From contig CAZVRZ010000098.1 in NCBI GenBank assembly GCA_964629965.1, positions 1 to 20,304 on the forward strand: 20,304 bases of DNA, read 5' to 3'. The position numbers and the translations under genes were made by a program. Shown one piece after another: positions 8,370 to 15,720 of this stretch. The notes below the pieces were generated by a model that was not told the origin of the DNA, did not search any database, and was given only the letters and a program-made list of their open reading frames with translations. How positions within the stretch are numbered: the stretch's first letter is position 1; every line of letters starts with the position of its first letter. The stretch is from CAZVRZ01 sp964629965 (lineage in GTDB: Bacteria; Chloroflexota; Anaerolineae; Anaerolineales; UBA4823).

Positions 8370-8393
8370 GATTCCTGCCCCAGGAGGCGCTGC

Positions 8394-9326
8394 TTGACTC
8401 TATCTCCCCAATCACTTTTTTCCATCCTCGCCGCAGCATGCGCGGCAGTCATCGCCCACGGCCTGCTCAACTGGCTGCTCAATCGCCGGCCTTCGGCAGT
8501 CCGTGCCCTGCAAGATTACGCTTTTTCTTCCACCGGTACCACCACGCCTGATATCGCCACCGGCTCGCAGGAGCACAAAATCAGGATGGCCTTCGCCGGC
8601 TACGGCTTCGATGTCAGCGGGCGGGAGCAACTCTCGCTCTACTTGACGATCGGCATCCTCGGCCTGGGGTTGGCAGCCGGCGCAGCCGCCTGCGGCCTGC
8701 CGCCGCTGTTCTGGCTGGGCGGGCCGCTCATTGCCTATTTCGCGGTCAACAACCTGGTCAACAGCCGGTGGAACAAGGCGCGCATGGCGCTGGAGAAGGA
8801 AATCCCTTCGTTCCTGATGAACCTGTCCAGCGTGATCCAGCTCAACCCCAACGTGATGCAGGCGCTGGAGGATGCTTCCCTCTCACTCAATCCGAATGGC
8901 CAACTGAAGCCCTGGATCGAGCGCCTGGTGCACGCCCTCCAGTCCCGCGGCAAAACGGGGCTGGCAGAGATGCAGGTCGAGGCCGGGAATATCTCATCCT
9001 CCCTGCTGCTGGTGGTGGTCGAGATCGGGCGGCTGTGGGAAACGGGCGGGCTGGGCTACGCTCAATCCTTCCAGATGGTCGCCGATAACCTGGCCGGCAT
9101 CCTGGAAGGCCGTTCGAAGGCTTTCTCTAAGGCGGACGGCGCCTGGGGCACGATCCGGGTCATCGTCCTGGCCTTGGGGGGAACGATCTTCATGGCCTTT
9201 TCCAACCCTGGCAGCGGGGCGATGTTCCGCACGGCTACGGCCCAGATCGCCATCGTGGCCGCGGTGGCCTGGGCGGCGTTTGGCTTTTCCTACATCGGCG
9301 ACCTGATCCGTGAATCGGTGGAATGA
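8394..9326 (+). CDS. tadB: TadB-like inner-membrane platform protein (T2SF family)
   Basis: A 310-residue membrane protein of the GspF/T2SF family that forms half of the Tad assembly platform and couples TadA to pilin insertion. TTG 8394 is chosen as start because AGGAGG (8382-8387) lies 6 nt before it and the product then opens directly with a membrane segment (residues 8-27). Further membrane segments lie near 82-121, 253-270 and 280-303, and the cytoplasmic four-helix T2SF domain is around 135-250 (ALEKEIPSFLMNLSSVIQ, then GLGYAQSFQMVADNLAGI). The length matches TadB. tadC follows after 9 nt. In an intact locus tadB would directly follow tadA; here a 5.3-kb island separates them. Confidence 0.85.
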   Translation: MTLSPQSLFSILAAACAAVIAHGLLNWLLNRRPSAVRALQDYAFSSTGTTTPDIATGSQEHKIRMAFAGYGFDVSGREQLSLYLTIGILGLGLAAGAAACGLPPLFWLGGPLIAYFAVNNLVNSRWNKARMALEKEIPSFLMNLSSVIQLNPNVMQALEDASLSLNPNGQLKPWIERLVHALQSRGKTGLAEMQVEAGNISSSLLLVVVEIGRLWETGGLGYAQSFQMVADNLAGILEGRSKAFSKADGAWGTIRVIVLALGGTIFMAFSNPGSGAMFRTATAQIAIVAAVAWAAFGFSYIGDLIRESVE

Positions 9327-9335
9327 GAGGTGAAC

Positions 9336-10220
9336 ATGACCGACACACTCCGTTTGGTTGCCCCCTTCCTGGGCGCTGGGACTTTGGCGCTGGTGGCCTA
9401 CTTTCTCGCCGGCAGCCTGCACCTGCGCTCGAAAGTCGGGCGCGGGCTGGAAGATTATTATGTTTCAACCGGCAACAACCAGCCGCGTTCCGCGCGCGGC
9501 GAGCAGATCGGCGAGCGGGTGGCCGAACGATTGCCGTTCTCGCTGGAAGCCTGGGAAGAGCACCTGCGCTGGGCGCAGCGCGGCGGCTATTTCAAAGGCT
9601 GGGGCATGGGCCGGTTGGTGTTCAGCGCCATGATCTACGCCGGCATCGGCGCATTGGCGCTGCTGGTCAACCCGGCTCCGGCCTCGCTGCTCGCACCCCT
9701 GGGAGCGGCGGCTTACCCATTCATCTCGGTGCGCGCCAAGGCCAACACGGTGCGCAAGCGGGTGGTGCGCGGCCTGCCCGAAGTGGCCGCGCTGGTGGCG
9801 GCGGAGATGTCCGCGGGCGTTTCGCCTGACCAGGCGGTGCAGCGCGCCTCGCTCCTGCCCGGCCCCCTGACCGGACTGCTCTCGGATGTGCTGGCCTACT
9901 CGCGCAGCGCCGGACGCCCGCTGTTCGGGCGCAAGCCTATCCGCGGCGCGCTGGTCGAAGTCTTTTCCCAGGCCGGCCTGCCGGAATTGATGGCTTTTGC
10001 GGCCCAGCTCGACCTGGTGGCCGAGAAGGGCGTGGCCGGTGCGCTGCTGATGAACGAGGTCGCCCGCACGTTGGGCCGGGAATACCGCGCCCGCCTGGAT
10101 AGCGAAATCGAGAAGCTCAACGGGCGGCTGATGCTGGCGACGGCGTTTTTCTTCTTTATCCCCTTCGTGCTGGTCATCCTGGGCAGCTTCATGGTTCCCG
10201 TGATGGCAATCTTTGGGTAG
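9336..10220 (+). CDS. tadC: TadC-like inner-membrane platform protein (T2SF family)
   Basis: A 294-residue partner of TadB. ATG 9336 follows GAGAGGTG at good spacing; a GTG six bases earlier (9330) is possible but overlaps that ribosome site. Membrane segments are seen at about residues 8-25, 94-130 and 265-292, with the T2SF domain between (RGLPEVAALVAAEMSAGVSPDQAVQRA, residues about 145-171, and GALLMNEVARTLGREYRARLDSEIE, about 235-259). Two adjacent T2SF genes, the second ending in a strongly hydrophobic pair of helices, is the standard tadB-tadC arrangement. The next gene begins 4 nt after its stop, so it is almost certainly translated from the same mRNA. Confidence 0.85.
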   Translation: MTDTLRLVAPFLGAGTLALVAYFLAGSLHLRSKVGRGLEDYYVSTGNNQPRSARGEQIGERVAERLPFSLEAWEEHLRWAQRGGYFKGWGMGRLVFSAMIYAGIGALALLVNPAPASLLAPLGAAAYPFISVRAKANTVRKRVVRGLPEVAALVAAEMSAGVSPDQAVQRASLLPGPLTGLLSDVLAYSRSAGRPLFGRKPIRGALVEVFSQAGLPELMAFAAQLDLVAEKGVAGALLMNEVARTLGREYRARLDSEIEKLNGRLMLATAFFFFIPFVLVILGSFMVPVMAIFG

Positions 10221-10224
10221 GCTG

Positions 10225-10806
10225 ATGAATTCTAGCTGGTCTGACAAAGTTGTACTGGCTGCCTGCCTGCTGCTGTGGGGTGGGTTGGCCGGCCTGCGCC
10301 TGCTGGCTGCCTGGCAAAACGCTCGTTTGATCCCCGCTTTACTGGCCGCCCAATCCGGGCTGACCGCCTGGCTGCTGGTCACCCGCAGCCGTCAGTCGGA
10401 GGAAGTACGCTGGCCGCAGAAGGCAATCGCCTGGGTCTCTGCTTTACTCCCGCTGGCGCTGCGTATAGACAACGAGACTCTGCCAGGGCAGGCGATTACC
10501 ATCCTGGGCCTGCTGCTCGCATTGTGGGCGCAGAGTACGCTGGGACGCTCCTTCGGCATCGCTCCGGCAGATCGTGGCCTGGTGGAGGGCGGCCCGTACC
10601 GCTTCGTGCGTCACCCGATGTACCTGGGCGAGCTGGTCTCCCTGGCCGGAGCGGTCGTCTGCGCTGCTTCCGCCTGGAATATCGTCCTGATCCTTGTCGT
10701 TCTGCTCGCTCTGCTGCTGCGCATGCGCTGGGAGGAGCAGGTTATATCCAACTACGCCGCCTACGCCGGAGGCGTGCGCTGGCGTTTGATCCCCCACATC
10801 TGGTAA
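10225..10806 (+). CDS. isoprenylcysteine methyltransferase-like membrane protein (ICMT/PEMT fold)
   Basis: A 193-residue integral membrane protein with about five hydrophobic segments. The C-terminal half carries the ICMT/PEMT signature: GPYRFVRHPMYLGEL (SAM and active-site region), followed by RWEEQVI, a Tyr-containing YAAYAGG and the final WRLIPHIW, matching the RHPxY...EE...Y..Y pattern of these enzymes. Family members transfer a methyl group from SAM to small or lipidic acceptors (prenylcysteine carboxylate, thiols, phospholipids); the substrate here is unknown. ATG 10225 lies 4 nt after tadC, so the gene is built into the tad transcript. TadV in this locus has no methyltransferase domain, which makes a role in pilin modification tempting, but nothing in the sequence shows it. 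Confidence 0.75.
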   Translation: MNSSWSDKVVLAACLLLWGGLAGLRLLAAWQNARLIPALLAAQSGLTAWLLVTRSRQSEEVRWPQKAIAWVSALLPLALRIDNETLPGQAITILGLLLALWAQSTLGRSFGIAPADRGLVEGGPYRFVRHPMYLGELVSLAGAVVCAASAWNIVLILVVLLALLLRMRWEEQVISNYAAYAGGVRWRLIPHIW

Positions 10807-10827
10807 TCCCACCAGGAAGGAGCTTGT

Positions 10828-12333
10828 ATGAACCGAAAAATCACCTTGAGAAGTATCCCATGGAAACGCAGCCTGCTGTTGCTGGGCTTGCTGCTGGTGC
10901 TGCTGGCGCTGCTCGCCAGTATGCTGGCAGACCCGGCCCAGGCGCAGTCCGGAGATGGCTCTACCGTCTACCTGCCCATGATCCTGGGCGGGGAGGGCGG
11001 CGCAGTGATCACGCCAACGCCGCCGGCCTTTGTCCCGCAGAGCGTCTTCGGCCTCAACACCGGCTCACTGGCCGGCGGAGATGGGCTGGCGGAAGTGCTC
11101 AACGCCGGCGCTTCCTGGATACATGCCAGCCAATCTGTGCGTTGGGCGGAAGTGGAACCGGTGAAAGGCGAACGCCGCTGGGAAGCGCTGGCAGACCTGG
11201 AGGCCGAGCTGCAAGCTGCGGCCAACCGGGGCCTGCGCGTGATCCTGACGGTGGAGGACACGCCCGATTGGGCCAGCGTGCCCGGATCAGCCTGCGGGCA
11301 GCCTCTGCCGGAACACCGCCAGGCGCTGGTCGCTTTCCTGCGCGACCTGGTGCAGCGCTACGGCGCTCCTCCCTTCCAGGTAAAGCACTGGGAGCTATGG
11401 AGCGAACAAGACACCTACGGCGGCTGCTGGAGCGAGCCGTCCGAGCCTTCCTACGCCGCCGGCGGTTATGCCGCCATCCTGTCGTTGGTCTACCCGCAGA
11501 TCAAGGCCGTCGATCCCGAGGCGCAGCTACTGTTGGGCAGCCTGAGGCTGGAATGCGACCCGCTGGACCCGCCCGGCGGCAAGGACTGCTCCGGCAGCAG
11601 CTTCTTGGAGAGCTTCCTGCAGGCCGGCGGCGGCGCCTCCTTCGATGGCGTCAGTTTCCAGGCTGCGGATGGCTTCGCGGTCTACGATCTGCCCTGGGGC
11701 GCCGCCTACCAGTTCAGCAACTACAACTGGCATTCCTACTGGCACACCGGCGGGCCGTCCGTGATCGCAAAGGCGGGCTATATCCGCAGGCTGCTGGAGG
11801 AGTATCGCGCCGGAGACAAGGCGCTGTACAACACCCAGTCCGCCGTACTGTGCGCCAGCTGCGAAAGCGTGCCGGTGTTCGAGACGGCCAAGGCCGGCTA
11901 CGTGGCCCAGGTATACGCGGCCGCCGCGGCGCTCGACCTGGAAGCCAACCTGTGGCAGAGCCTGACCGGCTGGCAGAACTCTGGCCTGGTCGATCAAGAT
12001 TTCACCCCGCGCCCGGCCTACCAGGCATATCAATTCGCCCGGGAGAAGATCGGCCCGGCAGCCTATACCGGCGAGATATTGCCGGCAGATGTGGGCGGCG
12101 TTTCTGGCGTGCGCGGCTGCAAGTTCACCCACGCAGATGGCCGTCCGGTGTGGCTGCTGTGGTACGTGTCGCTCAGCGAGCCGTCGCATGCTGTCGCCTT
12201 TACGCCTCAACCGCAAGCGGCCTGGGATGTGCTGGGCAACTCGCTCGCAGTGGGCGGTGAATTGGAGATCGGCGTCGATCCGGTTTACGTGGAGTGGGCG
12301 CCTTCCCCAAGCGAAGGGAGTAAAGCCAGATGA
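10828..12333 (+). CDS. secreted glycoside-hydrolase-like (clan GH-A type) TIM-barrel protein
   Basis: A 501-residue exported protein; GGAAGGAG sits 5 nt before ATG 10828. Residues 1-40 are a signal peptide ending near AQAQ, followed at once by the short motif VYLPMIL and a Pro/Thr stretch. The barrel begins about residue 70. GH5/GH39-like landmarks are visible: WAEVEPVKGERRWE (106-119), VILTVEDTPDW (138-148) and HWELWSEQD (187-195), where Glu193 sits at the acid/base Glu of the usual WNEP(D). At the seventh strand, where the nucleophile Glu normally appears as xxTE, this protein has LYNTQSAV with Gln337. It may be a non-catalytic sugar-binding relative. Its stop overlaps the CAP gene start (ATGA). 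Confidence 0.7.
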   Translation: MNRKITLRSIPWKRSLLLLGLLLVLLALLASMLADPAQAQSGDGSTVYLPMILGGEGGAVITPTPPAFVPQSVFGLNTGSLAGGDGLAEVLNAGASWIHASQSVRWAEVEPVKGERRWEALADLEAELQAAANRGLRVILTVEDTPDWASVPGSACGQPLPEHRQALVAFLRDLVQRYGAPPFQVKHWELWSEQDTYGGCWSEPSEPSYAAGGYAAILSLVYPQIKAVDPEAQLLLGSLRLECDPLDPPGGKDCSGSSFLESFLQAGGGASFDGVSFQAADGFAVYDLPWGAAYQFSNYNWHSYWHTGGPSVIAKAGYIRRLLEEYRAGDKALYNTQSAVLCASCESVPVFETAKAGYVAQVYAAAAALDLEANLWQSLTGWQNSGLVDQDFTPRPAYQAYQFAREKIGPAAYTGEILPADVGGVSGVRGCKFTHADGRPVWLLWYVSLSEPSHAVAFTPQPQAAWDVLGNSLAVGGELEIGVDPVYVEWAPSPSEGSKAR

Positions 12334-13994
12334 AAACCATCCTCATAACTATCCTGTCCGGCCTGCTCGTTCTTTCGTTGGGAAGTTCGGCCGGAGTCAG
12401 TTCTCCGCCGCTTCCGGAGCAGGGCGAATCGTCCTCCTATACCGTGTTCCTGCCGATGATCCTGTCGCCGACCAATGCGCTGTCCAACCTCAACGCCTAC
12501 CGCGCCCTGGCTGACCTGCCGCCGGTGATGGAAAACAGCCTGTGGAGTGAAGGCGACCGGCTGCACGCCCGCTACGTGGTCAAGAACGATGTCCTGGTGC
12601 ACGCCGAGGATCCGGCCAACCCCTGGTACACGCTGGACGGCGACGCCGCCGGCCAATCTTCCAATGTGCTGGCCGAGATCGGCATACAACTCACCGACAG
12701 CCAGGCGGTGGATAAGTGGATGAGCGGGCCGTTCCACGCCGTGAACGTGCTTGACCCGCGCTTGCAGAGCATCGGCTTCGGCTCGTACCGGGAATTTGAC
12801 CACGCCTTCCAGACAGCCGCCGCGCTGGATACCTTCCGCGGCCTGGGCGATGTGCCGGATCGGGTGCAGTACCCGGTCTTCTACCCGGCGCAGGGCAAGG
12901 CGCTGCCGGTGAGCCACTATTCCGGCGGCGAGACGCCCGACCCGCTTTCGGCCTGCCCGGGCTACACTGCGCCCTCCGGGCCGCCGGTCATCGTCCAGTT
13001 TGGCACTGGCTTCACCCCGGTCAATGTGACTGACCATTCTTTCCAGCAGGGAGCTACCCCTCTCGAACACTGCCTGTACACCGAAACCAGCTACACCCAT
13101 CCCGACCCGCAGCAGCAGGCGCTGGGGCGCAGCTTCCTGTCCGGCCGCGATGCGCTGGTCATCATCCCGCGCCAGCCCCTCACGCCGGGCGCTTCGTACA
13201 CCGTCTCGCTGATCGCCAACGGCCAGAGCTACACCTGGTCGTTCAGCGTGGCCGCAGATGCCCAGGGCGCGCTGCCTGGGCAGTTCATTCCACCCCGAGA
13301 GCCCGAACGCATCCCAACCTGCACACAAACCCTCCAGCAGGCCACCGCCGCCAACGACTGGGGAACGCTGTCCTACTCGCACCATGCCGGTGAAGGGGCC
13401 TGGACGCTCACCGGCGTGACCGGCCGCCTGCGCGAGTGGCAGTGGGATCCCTACCGGGGCGGCCCGCTCTTCGACCTGGTCGAGGTGTATTACCAGGCCC
13501 AGGGCGCTTCCCGGCCGCTGTGGGCCGCCCTGGGCGTCACGCTGCCGGCCTACTACACCGTCCACGACTCGGCCTCGTATGACGCTTACCACCGGCTGGG
13601 CCGCGGCAGCCAGCCCTACTACGTTTCGTTTGTCGAAGGGGCTGCCACCCGCCAGGAGGTATTAGCGCTGTTCAGCCGGCCTGGCCGGCAGTTGGTGCGC
13701 CTGAAGGCTGCCGGCGCGCACGTTTCCGAACAGGAAATCAATTGGGAGCGCTGCGAACCGCTGGACTCCGAGTACTGCACCCTGGCGCGCTTCTTTGAGA
13801 GCCTGTCGCCCCCGATGGAGGATCTTGGCGGTACAGAACCCCGCTTCTTCCAGGGAGAGAGCAACCTGCTCATCCACACCGGATCAGCCTCATCCCACCC
13901 CATGTACGGCTTCCTGATTTGGCCGCTGCGCCTGATCCGCAATGTAAGCCTCTGTCCACAACCCAACCACAAGGAGAATTTTTATGCCCGCTAA
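12330..13994 (+). CDS. secreted CAP/SCP-domain protein
   Basis: A 554-residue exported protein. The signal peptide (residues 1-24) is followed within 15 residues by YTVFLPMIL, as in the preceding gene. Residues 50-165 look like a CAP (SCP/PR-1) domain: LNAYRALADLPPV, then LHARYVVKND with His79, His91 in LVHAED, and GPFHAVNVLDPRL with His136 before GFGSYRE, which fits the conserved CAP cavity. A small Big-like beta domain follows (PLTPGASYTVSLIANGQ, about 285-310), then about 230 residues with several Cys that I do not recognise. Start ATG overlaps the upstream stop by 4 nt and the stop overlaps the next gene by 11 nt, so the cassette is translationally coupled. The last 30 residues contain the next gene's ribosome site and look less protein-like, so a late frameshift cannot be excluded. 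Confidence 0.7.
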   Translation: MKTILITILSGLLVLSLGSSAGVSSPPLPEQGESSSYTVFLPMILSPTNALSNLNAYRALADLPPVMENSLWSEGDRLHARYVVKNDVLVHAEDPANPWYTLDGDAAGQSSNVLAEIGIQLTDSQAVDKWMSGPFHAVNVLDPRLQSIGFGSYREFDHAFQTAAALDTFRGLGDVPDRVQYPVFYPAQGKALPVSHYSGGETPDPLSACPGYTAPSGPPVIVQFGTGFTPVNVTDHSFQQGATPLEHCLYTETSYTHPDPQQQALGRSFLSGRDALVIIPRQPLTPGASYTVSLIANGQSYTWSFSVAADAQGALPGQFIPPREPERIPTCTQTLQQATAANDWGTLSYSHHAGEGAWTLTGVTGRLREWQWDPYRGGPLFDLVEVYYQAQGASRPLWAALGVTLPAYYTVHDSASYDAYHRLGRGSQPYYVSFVEGAATRQEVLALFSRPGRQLVRLKAAGAHVSEQEINWERCEPLDSEYCTLARFFESLSPPMEDLGGTEPRFFQGESNLLIHTGSASSHPMYGFLIWPLRLIRNVSLCPQPNHKENFYAR

Positions 13995-14667
13995 ATTCAC
14001 CCGTCTCATCCAACTGCTGGAGCGCCCTGCGATACGCCGGATCACCCGCCGCCTGGCTCTCCTGGCCGCGCTGCTGCTTGCCATCACCCTGGTCATCCTG
14101 GTCTATCGCACCTACCGGCCGGTCTTTCAATCATATTCCGCCGCCCACTCTGCTTCCCCGCAGGCCACTGCCACACCGGCGGATACTGCTTCTCCGACAT
14201 CTTGGCCTACTGAAACACCCCCCACGCCCACCGCACTGCCAACCGCCAGGCCGCCGCTGACGCTGATCTGGTCGCCGGAGTCAGAGCAGGTCTATCTGCG
14301 AGACGGCCCCAACGGCAACTCGCTGGCGCTGCTCGACAACGGCACGCCCGTCACCTTGGGCGAGCAGGCCGAGGCCGGCGGGGCCACCTGGGTGCAGGTG
14401 ACCGGCGCGGGGTTCAGCGGTTGGGTTGCCCGCCTGCTGGTGGCAACTATCTCGACCGATCGACCGGTTGCCTATCTGAACAGTGAAGAAGGCGCCTACC
14501 TGCGCGCCGAACCGCAGGGCATGATCCTGGACTGGCTGCCGCGCGGCACCCCGGTGCAGGTGATCGAGACTGCCGAGGCGAACGGCGCAGCCTGGGCGCA
14601 CATCCTCCTGCCCGATGAACGCACCGGCTGGGTTGTACAGCGCCTGCTGGCAGATACGATTCCATGA
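13984..14667 (+). CDS. membrane-anchored protein with two bacterial SH3 (SH3b) domains
   Basis: A 227-residue protein with a basic N-terminus, one membrane segment (about 23-41), a Pro/Thr/Ala linker (58-92) and two SH3b-type domains: about 100-153 (VYLRDGPNGNSLALLDNGTP ... WVQV ... GWVARLLV) and about 166-225 (AYLRAEPQGMILDWLPRGTP ... WAHI ... GWVVQRLL). SH3b domains usually bind peptidoglycan or glycans, so this is likely a wall-facing anchor outside the membrane. AAGGAGA stands 7 nt before ATG 13984, inside the upstream gene. It is the last gene of the tad-linked cassette; a transposase remnant begins right after its stop, so whatever followed may be lost or displaced to 18606. Confidence 0.8.
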   Translation: MPAKFTRLIQLLERPAIRRITRRLALLAALLLAITLVILVYRTYRPVFQSYSAAHSASPQATATPADTASPTSWPTETPPTPTALPTARPPLTLIWSPESEQVYLRDGPNGNSLALLDNGTPVTLGEQAEAGGATWVQVTGAGFSGWVARLLVATISTDRPVAYLNSEEGAYLRAEPQGMILDWLPRGTPVQVIETAEANGAAWAHILLPDERTGWVVQRLLADTIP

Positions 14668-14677
14668 GATGGGTGGC

Positions 14678-14944
14678 ATGAAGAACAACCTGCGCACCAC
14701 TCGCTTGCGAGCCATGCACTGCACCTGCCCGGTCTGCCGTGGCCAGGCGGCGGATCCGGAGAAGGTGCAGCACGAACAAATCAACCTGCTGATGAGCCTG
14801 ATGAACGCCCGTCAGCGGCGGTTGTTCGCCGCCTTCCAGGCTCAGCAGATGGGGCATGGCGGGATCACGCGCATGGCGGAGATAACTGGGTTGGACAGGA
14901 AGACGATCCGGAGGGGTGTGAGGGAAATGACTGCTGATATGTGA
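14678..14944 (+). pseudogene. ISAzo13-like transposase N-terminal fragment (copy 1)
   Basis: An 88-residue open frame from ATG 14678 (an alternative ATG lies at 14669). After a Cys pair (CTCPVC) the sequence LMNARQRRLFAAFQA, then GGITRMAEITGLDRKTIRRG and VRE, matches the helical N-terminal DNA-binding part of ISAzo13-family transposases (typically NERQRRLFAA...GGxSxVAxxTGLSRxTIRRGIREL). The real enzyme continues for several hundred residues with the DDE domain; here it stops at once after VREMTADM. It is therefore a remnant and abuts the end of the tad cassette. No terminal repeats were identified. A domesticated small DNA-binding protein is a less likely reading. Confidence 0.7.
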
Positions 14945-14982
14945 CCTGGCAACGATACAGTGGATAAATCTGTGTGTTTTCT

Positions 14983-15030
14983 TGACTTCTCTTGTGTTAT
15001 AATCTTACTAGTAAGATAAAGGAGAAGTCA
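14983..15030. promoter_or_regulatory. toxin-antitoxin promoter with nested operator palindromes
   Basis: An extended -10 (TG at 14995-14996, TATAAT 14998-15003) is overlapped by a perfect 16-bp palindrome ATCTTACTAGTAAGAT at 15002-15017, which would cover the transcription start. Outside it a second perfect inverted repeat, TGACTTCTC 14983-14991 and GAGAAGTCA 15022-15030, includes the ribosome site AGGAG; its centre is 3 bp off that of the inner palindrome. The layout suggests autorepression by the AbrB-type antitoxin. TTGACT at 14982-14987 is only 10 nt from the -10, too close to be its -35. Confidence 0.75.
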
Positions 15031-15293
15031 TGGAAACGATTGCCACTACCCGTATGTCCTCGAAGGGACAAATTGTTATCCCGGAAACTATTCGCAAGCG
15101 TCTGAATCTCAAAGAGGGTGCGCAGTTCGTCGTTGTGGGTGAAGGGGACGTAGTCATTTTGAAAGCAATTTCTGCTCCCAGTATGGAACCATTCGACGCT
15201 CTCATTCAACAGGCGCGCCAACAGGCCGAAGCTGCCGGGTTGGAACGCGTCGATATTGCTAAGGCTGTATCGAGAGCACGGGGAAGAAAGTGA
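15030..15293 (+). CDS. AbrB/MazE-type (SpoVT-AbrB domain) antitoxin
   Basis: An 87-residue protein. Residues 5-50 form a swapped-hairpin AbrB domain: MSSKGQIVIPETIRKRL followed by LKEGAQFVVV and DVVILKA. The C-terminal tail, which in this class wraps the toxin, is helical and charged and ends RARGRK. Such antitoxins bind their own promoter and neutralise the partner toxin. AGGAG lies 4-5 nt before ATG 15030. The last codon and stop overlap the toxin start (GTGA at 15290-15293), the usual coupling that keeps antitoxin in excess. The operator-like palindrome directly upstream fits autoregulation. Confidence 0.85.
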   Translation: METIATTRMSSKGQIVIPETIRKRLNLKEGAQFVVVGEGDVVILKAISAPSMEPFDALIQQARQQAEAAGLERVDIAKAVSRARGRK

Positions 15294-15694
15294 AAGTTAT
15301 CCTCGATACCAATGTGTTCGTTTCAGGGGTTTTCTTCAGCGGACCGCCCTTTCAAATCCTGGCAGCATGGCGAGACGGGAAAATCCGGCTGGTTGTTTCT
15401 CCTGAAATCTTGGATGAATACCAACGGGTAGGAGAAATCTTGGCTGAAGACCACGCAAATATTGACCTCAAGCCTATGCTCGATTATGTGATCCGAAACG
15501 CAGAGATCTATGCTGCACCCTCACTACCTGAAGCTGTTTGTGAGGATCCTGATGATGACAAGTTCATTGCCTGCGCACTGGCAAGTGGAAGTACAGTCAT
15601 CGTAAGTGGGGATAAACACCTGCTCAAAGTGTCAGGGTATCAAAAGATTGAGGTATTGAAACCGCGCGAATTTGTGAATAGGTATCTTGCCTGA
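15290..15694 (+). CDS. PIN-domain toxin (putative endoribonuclease)
   Basis: A 134-residue PIN-domain protein starting at GTG 15290, overlapping the antitoxin stop. Acidic residues expected for metal binding are present: Asp6 in ILDTNVFVSG, Glu39 (with Asp42/Glu43) in SPEILDEY, Asp90 in the PDDDKFIACAL block and Asp108 in SGDKHLL. The C-terminus KPREFVNRYL is typical of the 'PIN family putative toxin' group. Such toxins cleave RNA (tRNA or rRNA in the studied VapC cases) when the antitoxin is degraded. All acidic positions are intact, so the toxin is probably active. The pair sits between two fragments of the same transposase type. Confidence 0.85.
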   Translation: MKVILDTNVFVSGVFFSGPPFQILAAWRDGKIRLVVSPEILDEYQRVGEILAEDHANIDLKPMLDYVIRNAEIYAAPSLPEAVCEDPDDDKFIACALASGSTVIVSGDKHLLKVSGYQKIEVLKPREFVNRYLA

Positions 15695-15720
15695 GAGATC
15701 ATTCTATCACTCATGCAGGC

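Larger units (their letters stand above)
8013..8393. other. divergent regulatory gap between lipoprotein gene and tadB
   Basis: No gene is seen in this 381-nt stretch. It contains an inverted repeat ATGGGTT 8150-8156 / AACCCAT 8168-8174, a sigma70-like promoter reading toward tadB, and two terminator-like hairpins before the tadB ribosome site (listed separately). The left half is A+T-rich like island 1, and the right half (from about 8290) is G+C-rich like the tad genes, so the island border probably lies near 8240-8290. An open frame across the right half in phase with tadB lacks a plausible upstream start. Confidence 0.6.

Noticed and set aside
8235..8393. GTG 8235 as the tadB start
   Set aside because: It precedes the promoter -10 and would translate through two hairpins; TTG 8394 has AGGAGG at ideal distance and gives a normal TadB N-terminus.
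10275..12260. Very long open frame of 661 codons overlapping the methyltransferase and GH-like genes
   Set aside because: It is rich in Arg, Gly, Pro and Ala, has no domain or signal, and overlaps two recognisable genes with good ribosome sites; it is a high-G+C shadow.
12285..13592. 435-codon minus-strand frame opposite the CAP gene
   Set aside because: Composition is a mirror of codon bias in the real gene; no recognisable domain or ribosome site.
14982..15003. TTGACT plus TATAAT as a standard -35/-10 pair
   Set aside because: Spacing is only 10 nt; the extended -10 explains the promoter better. The same applies to TTGACT at 15917 (spacing 9 nt).
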